DNA from: JBCCZC01 sp039188505
GTDB taxonomy: Bacteria > Pseudomonadota > Gammaproteobacteria > Xanthomonadales > SZUA-38
Length of the DNA stretch: 18,831 bases
Direction of reading: 5' to 3'
NCBI GenBank assembly: GCA_039188505.1
Contig: JBCCZC010000059.1
Location: forward strand, 1-18,831
Positions 7,810-15,841 of this stretch are shown here, piece by piece (positions within the stretch are counted from its first letter, which is position 1; every line of letters begins with the position of its first letter). A program made the translations under genes and the position numbers. The notes under the pieces are model-generated. The model saw nothing but the letters and a program-made list of their open reading frames with translations, did not search any database and was not told where the DNA came from.

Positions 7810-8076
7810 ATGAGGAAATCGAAGTACACAGACAGCCAGATCGTGTCGATCTTGAAGGAAGCGGAGGCCGGATTGCCGGTGAAGGAAGTCTGCCGGAAGT
7901 ACGGGATCAGCTCGGCAAGCTACTACAACTGGAAATCGAAGTTCGGCGGGATGAGCGCCTCGGAGCTGAAGCGGACGCGGGAGCTCGAGGCGGAGAACGC
8001 CAAGCTCAAGCGTATGTACGCAGACTTAGCGCTTGAGAATACTGCACTAAAGGACCTGATCGAAAAAAAGCTCTGA
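7810..8076 (+). CDS. IS3-family transposase OrfA (helix-turn-helix)
   Basis: The 88-residue product has the HTH_Tnp_1 layout: MRKSKYTDSQIVSILKEAEA, then VKEVCRKYGISSASYYNWK as the helix-turn-helix. A leucine-zipper-like helix follows (RELEAENAKLKRMYADLALE, leading into NTALKDLI) for self-assembly. The start has an excellent AGGAGG 4 nt upstream. OrfA recognises the IS ends and, unfused, normally limits transposition. Its last codons hold the slippery run GAA-AAA-AAG, and a TGA follows at 8074-8076. A -1 slip there joins it to OrfB. Confidence 0.95.
   Translation: MRKSKYTDSQIVSILKEAEAGLPVKEVCRKYGISSASYYNWKSKFGGMSASELKRTRELEAENAKLKRMYADLALENTALKDLIEKKL
8064..8070 (+). promoter_or_regulatory. 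Programmed -1 frameshift site (A-AAA-AAG)
   Basis: The heptamer is in the correct phase: the zero frame reads AAA-AAG, and slipping by one base leads into GCT-CTG-AGG-CCG, which stays open into OrfB. GCCGC (8078-8082 region) can pair with GCGGC about 11 nt further on, giving a possible stimulatory stem. The predicted OrfAB fusion has 370 residues. Confidence 0.8.
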
Positions 8077-8099
8077 GGCCGCCGGAGAGGCGAGCGGCG

Positions 8100-8921
8100 G
8101 TGAGGTATCTGAACGAGGTACATCAGCTGTCGATCCGCAAATCCTGTGCGGCCATCGGCCTGAGTCGCTCTGCCTGGTATCGACCATTAGTCGACTGGCT
8201 GGGCCGAGATCTGGAAGTCGCCGAAGCGCTTGGCAAGCTTGCAGAGGAGAAGCCTGGGCTGGGCTTCTGGAAGCTCTATCGGCGCCTTCGGCGGACAGGA
8301 CACAGCTGGAATCACAAGCGAGTCCACCGCGTGTACTGCCGATTGAGGCTCAATCTGCGGAGACGCACGAAGAAGCGGTTGCCCCCAAGGGAGCCAATGC
8401 CGCTGGTCGTGCCAGGCCGGCCAAACCAGGTCTGGTCGGCCGATTTCATGAGCGACGCGCTCTACAGCGGCCTACGCTTTCGGACGTTCAACGTGCTCGA
8501 CGACTTCAACCGCGAGGCGCTGAGGATCGAGATTGATACGTCCTTGCCGAGCCTGAGGTTGGTGCGAGTGTTCGAACAATTGAAGGAAGAGCGTGGACTC
8601 CCCGATGTGCTGCGCACTGATAACGGTCCTGAATTCCTCGGGGAGGCCTTCGTCGAGTGGTGCAAGGTAAACGGCGTGTTGATTGACTACATCGAGCCGG
8701 GCAAGCCCAATCAGAACGCCTTCATCGAGCGTTTCAACCGCACCTATCGCGAGGAGGTGCTCGACACCTGGCTATTCCGCAACCTCGACGAGGTTCGGGA
8801 GATCACTTGGGCCTGGATGCTCGAATACAACGAAGAAAGAGACCACGACGGCCTCAACGGCATGACCCCGGCTGAGGCTCTTCAGCAAGCCAGACTCTCT
8901 ACTTTCGAGTTGTCCACTTGA
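8100..8921 (+). CDS. IS3-family transposase OrfB (DDE integrase core)
   Basis: Counted from the GTG at 8100 the frame gives 273 residues, but it is probably made mainly as an OrfAB fusion, since the -1 frame is open from 8070 and no good Shine-Dalgarno precedes the GTG. An HTH_21-type segment (KPGLGFWKLYRRLRRTGHSW) leads into the rve integrase core. The catalytic triad is complete: Asp115 in VWSADFMSD, Asp174 in RTDNGPEF and Glu210 in NAFIERFNRTYREEVLD, with DD(35)E spacing. The end has the usual YNEERDHDGLNGMTPAEAL. It cuts and joins IS ends during copy-out/paste-in transposition. The stop codon abuts the right inverted repeat. Full length, no disabling mutation seen. Confidence 0.95.
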   Translation: MRYLNEVHQLSIRKSCAAIGLSRSAWYRPLVDWLGRDLEVAEALGKLAEEKPGLGFWKLYRRLRRTGHSWNHKRVHRVYCRLRLNLRRRTKKRLPPREPMPLVVPGRPNQVWSADFMSDALYSGLRFRTFNVLDDFNREALRIEIDTSLPSLRLVRVFEQLKEERGLPDVLRTDNGPEFLGEAFVEWCKVNGVLIDYIEPGKPNQNAFIERFNRTYREEVLDTWLFRNLDEVREITWAWMLEYNEERDHDGLNGMTPAEALQQARLSTFELST

Positions 8922-8935
8922 CGGGGAAGCTTACG
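8922..8935 (-). repeat. Right terminal inverted repeat of the IS
   Basis: CGGGGAAGCTTACG is the exact reverse complement of the left end at 7741-7754. Confidence 0.9.
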
Positions 8936-8939
8936 GGAC
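8936..8939. repeat. Right target-site duplication (GGAC)
   Basis: This is the second copy of the GGAC that precedes the IS. The host reading frame continues from the next base, 8940. Confidence 0.85.
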
Positions 8940-10535
8940 GACCAAGGCGAGAGCTGGAACAAGCTCTCACCGGGCAGCATCGGCAGCTTCCTGAATCAGC
9001 CCATCGCGTTCGCACCCTCCGATCCCTCGCAGATCTACGTACCCGCAACCAACCTGCACCACAAGAGCACCGATGGCGGTCAGACCTGGAGCAACTTCCG
9101 GGTCGACGGCCAGGACGCCTATACCTTCGCTGTCCATCCGGGCAACCCGCAGCACCTGCTCGCCGGTGGCCGGGGTCAGGTACAGCACTTCAGCCGCAGC
9201 ATCGACGGCGGCGCGTCATGGACTCCAGCCGGCGGTGGCCTCCCGGAGGCGAGCCTCTCGTGGCTCACCGTGGATCCGGGCGATCCCGAGACCCTCTACG
9301 TCGTCTCGGGATTCAACGAACTCTTTCGCAGCGCGGACCTCGGCAACAGCTGGACCCCGCTGCCGCTCGAGGTGAAATCCACCGCCGACGTCCTGGACTT
9401 CCAGGTCGTCGCCGGTGACCCGGCGACGCTGTGGGTAGCCACCGAGGCGGGCCTCTATCGCAGCGGCAATGCCGGCAGCAGCTGGGAGCGCATTCGCACG
9501 CGCCACGGGCGGTACGTCTCGAAGACCGTTGCCGTCCATCCGCAGAACCCGAGCGTGCTGCTCACCGCATCGTCCAACGTCGGCTTTCTGAGAAGCGACG
9601 ACGGTGGCGACAGCTGGTCCCCGGTTGGGACGGGCTTCACGGGCGCCACGATCGAGGCCATCTACGCAGGCGCTGGCACGCTCTTCGCCCAGACCAGTGT
9701 CGGCCTGTTCCGGGGCGACGACAGGGGCTCCTGGACCGAGATCAACGAGCCCTTCGACGACGGCGAGGCCGAGCCCGACGGCATCGCCTTCGACCGCAAG
9801 GACGGAGACACGGTTTTCGGGTTCGACACGAGCAAGCTGTTCCGTTCGACCGATGGCGGCCGTCGCTGGAGCGAGATCGACGTTCCGGAGCCGTCTATGG
9901 CCCAGATGATGAGGGGCAACATGGACTCGCCCCAGTTCAAGAGTTTCGTCCAGGACCCGAAGGACCCGAAGGTGCTCTACGGCGGTTCCTGGTCGAACGA
10001 CTCCCCGGGCTCGGCCGTCTTCCGCACGAAGAACGGAGGCAGGAAATGGGAGATGGCGGGCAACGGCCTGCCCAACGAGGATGTCTCACTCCTGCGCAGC
10101 GAGAAGAGCGGCACCCTCTTTGCCGTGATCGACGACATCGTGTACCGCACCTCCAACGCCGGGAAGACCTGGAGCGAGAGCAATACGGGCCTGCCCGGTG
10201 AGGATCTCGAAGACCTCATCGTCGACCCCGCCGCCACCGGCCACGTCTTCGTTGCATCGGAAACGGGTCTGTTCCGCAGCACCGACGAGGGATCGAGCTG
10301 GTCGCGCATCGAAAACGGGCTGGCGGGCGACCACGTGCGCGCGATCGCCGCCGGTGAGGGCAGACTCTACGTCGGCACCTACGACGGGGTCTTCGTGAGT
10401 CAGGACGGAGGCGATAGCTTCGAGATGATTACCGGCGAGTTGCCGAACGACAACGTCCGCGCCCTCGCCGTCCACGGCGGCAGCGTCTTCGTGGGTCTCT
10501 ACGGCGGTTCGGTCTGGGAGGCAGCGATCGAGTAG
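8940..10535 (+). pseudogene. 3' part of IS-interrupted secreted BNR/Asp-box protein
   Basis: The frame is open for 531 codons from the first base after the target duplication (GAC CAA GGC GAG AGC TGG) to TAG at 10535. It is in the phase required to continue the 5' part. Joined together, the boundary reads GLWRSD-DQGESW, a normal Asp-box. About ten more Asp-boxes follow, including STDGGQTW, SIDGGASW, SADLGNSW, SDDGGDSW, TSNAGKTW, STDEGSSW and SQDGGDSF. LTVDPGDPETLYV-type blade strands separate them. The full protein was probably a secreted six- or seven-bladed propeller or a pair of them; ligand and activity are unknown. Apart from the IS there is no frameshift or stop. An internal ATG such as 9270 could allow a signal-less fragment, but function is unlikely. 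Confidence 0.88.
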
Positions 10536-10543
10536 CTCGGCGG

Positions 10544-10624
10544 CCCGTGCTATGCCGACCGTGAGGCGCGCCAGACCGGACGCCGGGCACGGGAATGCGG
10601 CGCGCGGCCGGCTCGCACCCGGCC
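10544..10624. other. Hairpin-forming gap between convergent genes
   Basis: CCCGTGC (10544-10550) can pair with GCACGGG (10587-10593), and GGCCGG (10606-10611) with CCGGCC (10619-10624). The gap separates the convergent BNR and STAS genes, so these stems may help end transcription. Neither is followed by a T-run, so intrinsic termination is unproven. Confidence 0.3.
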
Positions 10625-10628
10625 CGGG

Positions 10629-10928
10629 TTAGCTGGCGACCGCCAGGAGCGGAACGACACCCAGAAGCTGGTGGAGGCGGAAGAGCTGCAAGATGCCGTA
10701 CGGCTGGCTGCCGCAGCCGGTCACGCTGAGCTGAACCCGGCGCTTGCGCGCGGCGCTCGCCACCTCGACCAGAAGCGCGGCGCCGGCCGAGTCGAGGCTC
10801 GCCGTGCCGGAGAGGTCAATAGTCAGGTCGCAGCCGCTCCGGACGAGCGCGAGCAGCGATCGCTTGAGCGTGGGCACGGCGTTGATGTTGATGTGCCCTT
10901 CGGGCTTGACGGTCCGGCGCTGGGACAT
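10629..10928 (-). CDS. Stand-alone STAS domain protein (anti-anti-sigma factor/MlaB-like)
   Basis: The frame extends to 11012, but the ATG at 10926-10928 is the likely start because AAGGAA lies about 9 nt upstream and the upstream part overlaps a terminator. The resulting 99-residue product is one STAS domain. It shows the N-terminal strand, the helix VPTLKRSLLALVRSGCDL, and the key loop DLSGTASLDSAGAALLVE, where STAS regulators are phosphorylated on a serine by a partner kinase. The Ser in DSAG is present. STAS proteins of this size act as anti-anti-sigma switches or as the MlaB subunit of the lipid transporter. No anti-sigma kinase or mla genes are visible, so the partner is unknown. It is separated from the upstream genes by a strong terminator and so should have its own promoter in the short 10929-10994 gap. 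Confidence 0.82.
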   Translation of the reverse strand: MSQRRTVKPEGHININAVPTLKRSLLALVRSGCDLTIDLSGTASLDSAGAALLVEVASAARKRRVQLSVTGCGSQPYGILQLFRLHQLLGVVPLLAVAS

Positions 10929-10994
10929 CTCTGTCACTTCCTTGTTGCCTATGCTGTTGGACGCAGCAGCGCTGCCGATCCTTCGCAGACTGGC

Positions 10995-11024
10995 AAGAAA
11001 AAGGGGCTGCACGATGGCAGCCCC
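10995..11024 (-). terminator. Rho-independent terminator of the YVTN/cytochrome gene
   Basis: Read on the minus strand, GGGGCTGC and GCAGCCCC form a perfect 8-bp stem (11017-11024 with 11003-11010) around a 6-nt loop. TTTTTCTT follows at once (11002-10995). It sits 26 bp after the TGA of the YVTN/cytochrome gene. It should insulate the STAS gene from that transcript. Confidence 0.88.
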
Positions 11025-11049
11025 GGGGAAGAAATCGGATGAATTCCGC

Positions 11050-13053
11050 TCAGAAGCGGCTGTTGTCCTGCGGCGGATCGTTCAAGGGCACGAAGCCGGC
11101 GACATCCTTTGTCCAGCTGCCGCCGACGGCGCCCGGAAAGGTCACGGCGGAGCTGAATGCCGCCGTCCGCAGCGAGTCGAAACGGTAGGTCACGGCACCG
11201 GCGTCGACGAAGGTGGGCTCGGTCCGATCGCAGTCCGGGCAGAAGCCCGAGAAGCTCAGCATCGTCATGGCGTTCTCGGCCGCATTGTCGGACTGGCAAA
11301 GGGCCCAGCGCGGCTGCCGTTCCGCGTCGTAGTAGTAGAGCACGCCGACGCGGACGTCACCGCCGACAGCCAGCGTCAGGCCCCAGCCGGAATCAAGGGG
11401 GTCGTACCAGGTGCCGGTGTAATTCCGCAGCGTCCGATCGATCGACAGTGGCAGAACCTCCATCGCCTCGGTCCCGCAGCGGTCGCCGAGTTCCCAGCGC
11501 CAGGTCGCGCTGCTCGTGCTGGTGAACTCAAGCGCCATGGTGCCGACCGTCGTTCCCGTGACGCCGCCTTCCGGATCGGCCTCGTGGCGAACGAGCTCGG
11601 CCGTCCAGGCTTCGGCAAAGGGGGCAACGGCCTGGTACCAGGTCGGTGAGCCGTCGTCCTCGTAGGTGTACCAGGTCACGAACATGAATTCGCCCAGCAG
11701 CTCGACGTCAAGGCCGTGGCCGGAGCGCGCCGGGTTGTACCAGAGTCCCGTGGCTGGCCGCAGTGTGGTCGATGTCGGATCGGTCGGGTTTGCGCCGATC
11801 GTGAGCTCGACGACGTCGGCGAGGCCGTCCCCGTCCCGGTCGATGCCCAGGCGCTCGCCAAGGCCAACCGGTACGGCCGTCAGGGTCACCGGGCCGCCGT
11901 CGGCCAGTGCGGTGATGCCGGGTCGTTCGCCACCATCGCCGGCGTCGAAGACCCCGTCACCGCTGCGGTAGACCCAGCTGTGGGTCGCCGACCTGGCGAT
12001 CATGTCCACGCGTCCGAGGTCCGCCTCGCGCAGCACCGTTTGCAGCTCGTTTCCGACCGAACCGGACGTCAGCGTCCATTGCCGGCCCACGGCCGCATGG
12101 GTGTCCTGACTCAGGGGCACCGGCGCGGAGAGTGGCGGATTCGCATCGCCAAAGTCCGAGCCCGAGAACGCCAGCATGAGGGCGACGAGATCCGCGACCT
12201 CCTGTCGCGAACCGATCTCGAAGGCCGACTGGGTGACGAAGCGCGCGAGCGAGTCCGTGGTGCCGTCATGCAGGAAGCCGAAACCGGCGCGATTGTCGGT
12301 CTGGGTCGTGTCGAAACCGACCTTCTCGTAGAGGTTCCGCAGCTGTGCGACCTTGATCGCCCGATTCGTCGAACCGTCGACCGTCACGACGCCCAGGTGA
12401 TTCTCCCCGTTGGGACCGTCCGGCATGATCGAGCCCCCGGCCGCCTGACCGTTGATCAGGATCGGGCCGTTGACCGCCATGCCCGTTGGCAGCGTGTGAC
12501 AGCTCGCGCACTCGAAGGGATCGTCGAGCTGACCATTGGTGTACAGCTCCAGGCCCCGGCGTGCATTGCCGTTCCCGAGCGGTTCCCCCGGGCGACCGAA
12601 GGCGCCCGTCGTGAAGTGTCCCTCCAGCGGCAGATCTGTCGGCAGCGAGTTGTCGAGCTGGCGGAACGGATTCGGTGGGAACGTCAGCGTCGAGAGGTAG
12701 GCCTTGAACCGCTGCATCTCGCTCGCGGTCAGCTGCGCGTCTGCGCCCAGCAGCCCCGGGAACGCCGCATTGAATTCCTCGATGCCGTCCCGGTCACCAC
12801 GCCAGTGAAGCGGCTCGTTGCCGATGATGTCCTGCATGGTCTGGGTCACCATGGGGCCCTTCATCGGGTGGAAGTCGTCGCAGGGTCTGTCCGCGTCCTG
12901 GGTCACGCAATTCTGATTGAACGCCTTCATCTCGCCGGACGGATCGCCATGGTCCCAGGCGAGCCGGTCCATGCGGCTGTCGACGTGGCACGAAGCACAG
13001 GAGACGTGGCCGAGGCCCGAGGTCGCCTGGGTGTCGTAAAGGAACTTCCGACC
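11050..13053 (-). pseudogene. 3' part of nonsense-split gene: diheme cytochrome (CcpA/MauG-like) plus C-terminal secreted modules
   Basis: This frame is in phase with the YVTN gene and begins directly after its TAG. The first 23 residues (GRKFLYDTQATSGLGH, then VSCASCH) are the normal start of a cytochrome c peroxidase-like heme domain, with heme motif CASCH. A second CASCH (FECASCHTLPTG) lies about 160 residues later, and GFGFLHDG is the usual distal segment. A calcium-type loop DRDGDGLADVVE follows. The C-terminus has two related modules, GLWYNPARSGHGLDVEL and GTWYDPLDSGWGLTLAV, each with a WYTYEDDG/YYYDAER strand. The part is 667 residues. The first in-frame ATG (12970-12972) lies after the first heme motif and has no ribosome site, so separate translation would be non-functional. 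It has no signal peptide of its own. Confidence 0.85.
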
Positions 13054-14451
13054 CTAGACGATCGCCGAGGGCAGTGGATTGAACACCGCCTCGCGACCCA
13101 GTTCGCTCCAGCTGTCGGTGTCGATCGTCGACAGGGTTGCTTCGAAGTGGTTCCAGACGTAGAGCCGTTCGCGCGCCGGATCGATTGCGAGCCCGGCGGG
13201 GCCTTCGCCGACGGTCAGCGGTTGCCCGACGCGACCGCCCTGGGCATCGATTGCGATGACGTTGTTCGACCCAAGGCCCACGACGTAACCGCGGGAGCCG
13301 TCGGCGTTCCAGACGATCGCCCGCGGGTCACCGATGCTCTGGCGCCGTTGCTCCAGCGGCACCGTCGATCCGGTGTAGTCGAGGTGCGGGTTCAGGTCCG
13401 AGACTGTTCCTTCCCCCCCGCTCGCCGCGACCCGAGCGAGATTGACCCGCAGAAAGCGCCCGTTCAGCACCGGTTCAAAGCGAACCTCGTTGATGGCGTC
13501 GGTACCGACCATCGTGACCTCGCTGGTTCCCGGATTGAAGCCGATGGCCATGCCGATGTTCATGAGGCTGCGGGTGTAATCGACGCTGAGCGTATCGGCG
13601 TCGATGATGGCGATATCGCGATCCGGCAGATCCCAGCCCCGGAGCCGGCCGGACTGGAACGCGAGGCCACCGCTCACGAAATTGCTCCAGTCGCCGCTGT
13701 TGTCGTCCATCCATCGACCCTGCGCGTCCTTGCGCACGATGAGTCCTGTGCGCGGCGCGGCCGGGAGGTCCGCATTCATCGGCGGGAAGAAGACGGCGCT
13801 GTCGTTGGGCGGCGGATTCTGGCCGCCGTGGGGCGTATTCGCCCGGCGCGTCACGTTCGGTGGGTAGTTCAGGACGTCGAAGTCCTCGATGCCGCCCCCG
13901 AGGACGGTGGTGGCATTGCCGGACTCGAAGATCGCCACGTAAACGCGGCTTCCGTCCGGGCTCGCCACCAGCGCGCGCGGGTCCTCGGCGTTGATGGCGA
14001 TGGCTTCCGGCGCCAGGGCCAGATTCATCGGATCGAAGACCTGGATCGTGTTCGCCTGCGAGCAGGAAACAAAGGCGCGCTGCGGTGACCCGGCGAAGAC
14101 GATGTCTGCGGGCTCGTCCAGCGTAGCTAGCGTCGCGATGATCGTCCGCTGATCGATGTCGACGATCGATACGGAGTCGGAGATGTGGTTGGCAACCCAC
14201 AGTTCGCTGTCGGTCCGGAAGCGCACCGAGACGGGATCGATGCCGACCTTCACGTGACCGATCGGCACGGGACTGCCCTCGGAGACGTCGAACAGCTGCA
14301 CCCGCGCGTCCGCCGAGTTGGCAACGGCAAGGGTGCGTCGGTCCGGACTCAGGTCGAGCGCCCGGGTCGGGTGGTTTTCCCAGTTGACGTGCGGGACCTG
14401 GGCCGCGGCTGCGCTGCCCAGGAACAGGAGAACAAACAAGACGATTCGCAT
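13054..14451 (-). CDS. 5' part of nonsense-split gene: secreted YVTN-type beta-propeller
   Basis: The start is the ATG at 14449-14451, because MRIVLFVLLFLGSAAAA is a clear signal peptide; the frame upstream to 14673 is antisense to the EAL gene and not coding. The 465 residues to the TAG form a seven-bladed-type propeller with repeats such as ALDLSPDRRTLAVANSADAR, VSIVDIDQRTIIATL, and ALVASPDGSRVYVAIFESGN. Later copies read VWNADGSRGYVVGLGSNNVI and LAIDPARERLYVWNHFEATL. It ends SELGREAVFNPLPSAIV-stop, exactly where homologous fusion proteins run on into a diheme peroxidase domain. The intact protein would be 1133 residues, periplasmic or extracellular, with a propeller beside a heme redox domain. 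A truncated propeller could still be exported. The gene starts 76 bp after the EAL gene on the same strand. Confidence 0.85.
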   Translation of the reverse strand: MRIVLFVLLFLGSAAAAQVPHVNWENHPTRALDLSPDRRTLAVANSADARVQLFDVSEGSPVPIGHVKVGIDPVSVRFRTDSELWVANHISDSVSIVDIDQRTIIATLATLDEPADIVFAGSPQRAFVSCSQANTIQVFDPMNLALAPEAIAINAEDPRALVASPDGSRVYVAIFESGNATTVLGGGIEDFDVLNYPPNVTRRANTPHGGQNPPPNDSAVFFPPMNADLPAAPRTGLIVRKDAQGRWMDDNSGDWSNFVSGGLAFQSGRLRGWDLPDRDIAIIDADTLSVDYTRSLMNIGMAIGFNPGTSEVTMVGTDAINEVRFEPVLNGRFLRVNLARVAASGGEGTVSDLNPHLDYTGSTVPLEQRRQSIGDPRAIVWNADGSRGYVVGLGSNNVIAIDAQGGRVGQPLTVGEGPAGLAIDPARERLYVWNHFEATLSTIDTDSWSELGREAVFNPLPSAIV

Positions 14452-14527
14452 CAGGGTCCGCCCCTCGGGTTGTGGGTCCATCGCTCGTGAGACGAACGAC
14501 GGCCGAAAATCCTTCGCGAAACCGCCG

Positions 14528-15841
14528 CTACCGTTTCGTCGGCCCCGCAGCGCTGTCGTCGAGCGATTGGTACTCCTTGAGCCACTGCCGGAAGGCCGCA
14601 TGGGGCATCGGCTTCGCGACGTAGAATCCCTGGGCGAAGTCGCAGCCCATATTCCGCAGCGTATCGAAGGCATCGTAGGACTCGACCCCCTCGGCGGTGA
14701 CCTGCATGTCGAAGGAATGCGCCAGCTCGATGACGTGGGCCGCGATCTTCCAGTCGGCCATGTCCTGGGTGATGTGCTGCACGAAGGTCCGGTCGAGCTT
14801 CAGTTCGTGCGCCGGGATATTGCGGAAGTGGGCCAGCGAGGAATAGCCGGTACCGAAGTCGTCCAGCGAAATCCGGACGCCGAGTTCCGCCAGGGCCTCG
14901 AACGTCTTGAAACTCTCGGCGGGCTCCGCCAGGGCCGAGCTCTCCGTCACCTCGAGGATCAGGGAGCCGGACGGGACCTGCCAGACGCCCAGGCAGCACT
15001 CGATGTTGTCGGCGAGATTGGGATCGGCCAGCACCGCCGGGCTCAGGTTGACGGCAACGCTCAGCTGGCCGAAGCGATTGGTCCACTCGCTGGCGAACTG
15101 GAGCGCCGAGTTGATCGTCCACTGGGTCATGTTGTTGATCAGCCGCGCCCGTTCTCCAGCGGGGATGAAGATCTCGGGCGAGACGAAACCGCGCATGCCG
15201 TTATGCCAGCGCATGAGCGCTTCGGCACCGACCGGCTCCTCCTTCTTCATGTCCATCTTCGGCTGGAAGTAGACCTGGAGATGGCCGGAGGCGAAGGCGG
15301 ACTCCAGCTCGAACTCCATGAGCAGGGCGTCGTCGTCATCCTCGTCCTCGAGCGTCTGACAGACGGCAAATGGGGCTTCCTGCAGGCGTGCGTCGCGCAT
15401 GGCGCGCTCGGCCTTCGCGAAGAGGCGATCGAAGTTCGTGCTGTGCTCGGGGCTCAGCGCGATCCCGGTCGATGCCGACAGGACAACCTTGTGGCCGGCC
15501 AGGTGAATCGGTTCCTCGAGGAGGCGCGAGAGCTTCGAGGCGGCCAGAACCGCATGACCTTCGTTCATGATGCCCGGCAGGATCATGGCGAACTGGTTGC
15601 CGCCGATCCGGGCGACCAGGTCCCGCTTGCGAGCGACGCTCTTGATGAGAGTCGCGGCGTGGCGCAGCGCGTCGTCGCCGACCCGGAACCCGAACCAGTC
15701 GTTGATCCGGTGGAACCGGTTGAGGTCGATCACCAGCAGACCCAGGCGGTGCCCCATGGTGATCGCTCGCTCGCAGTGCATCTTCAAGCGGCTGATGAAA
15801 GCGACCCGATCCTGCAGACCGGTGAGCTTGTCCTCGATCAC
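14528..15841 (-). CDS. Degenerate GGDEF-EAL c-di-GMP phosphodiesterase
   Basis: The 437-residue product starts at GTG 15839-15841, overlapping the HD-GYP stop (GTGA), so the two are translationally coupled. Residues 1-160 are a GGDEF domain whose signature is GGNQF (80-84), which should abolish cyclase activity. The product-inhibition I-site motif RxxD is kept as R71-K-R-D74 at the proper spacing, so the domain may still bind c-di-GMP. Residues 175-425 are an EAL domain with the catalytic set present: E207 (EALMRW), N265 (NLSP), E297 (LEVTES), D327-D328 (DDFGTGYSSL), K348/D350 (LKLD), E384 and E387 (AEGVES) and Q404 (QGF). It should hydrolyse c-di-GMP to pGpG in the cytoplasm. There is no membrane segment or other sensor domain; input may come through the HD-GYP partner. 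Confidence 0.93.
   Translation of the reverse strand: MIEDKLTGLQDRVAFISRLKMHCERAITMGHRLGLLVIDLNRFHRINDWFGFRVGDDALRHAATLIKSVARKRDLVARIGGNQFAMILPGIMNEGHAVLAASKLSRLLEEPIHLAGHKVVLSASTGIALSPEHSTNFDRLFAKAERAMRDARLQEAPFAVCQTLEDEDDDDALLMEFELESAFASGHLQVYFQPKMDMKKEEPVGAEALMRWHNGMRGFVSPEIFIPAGERARLINNMTQWTINSALQFASEWTNRFGQLSVAVNLSPAVLADPNLADNIECCLGVWQVPSGSLILEVTESSALAEPAESFKTFEALAELGVRISLDDFGTGYSSLAHFRNIPAHELKLDRTFVQHITQDMADWKIAAHVIELAHSFDMQVTAEGVESYDAFDTLRNMGCDFAQGFYVAKPMPHAAFRQWLKEYQSLDDSAAGPTKR

Larger units (their letters stand above)
7741..8935 (+). mobile_element. Complete IS3-family insertion sequence (IS407-like group), 1195 bp
   Basis: Terminal inverted repeats CGTAAGCTTCCCCG (7741-7754) and CGGGGAAGCTTACG (8922-8935) are perfect over 14 bp, and similarity extends imperfectly to about 27 bp. 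A GGAC target duplication borders both ends. Inside are two overlapping-phase frames, an HTH orfA and a DDE orfB, with a -1 frameshift site between them. Size and layout are typical of IS3. All parts look intact, so the element may still move. Excising it with one GGAC copy restores the host gene frame and rebuilds an Asp-box (SDDQGESW), which argues for recent insertion. Confidence 0.95.

Noticed and set aside
11716..14088. 790-codon plus-strand frame
   Set aside because: It lies opposite the propeller/cytochrome gene with its heme motifs and blade repeats. Its protein is Arg/Val/Gly-rich with no domain, so it is a shadow.
13054..14673. Longer N-terminus for the YVTN gene starting at 14673
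   Set aside because: The extra 74 residues are Ser/Arg-rich antisense-like sequence overlapping the EAL gene, whereas the ATG at 14451 begins a textbook signal peptide.
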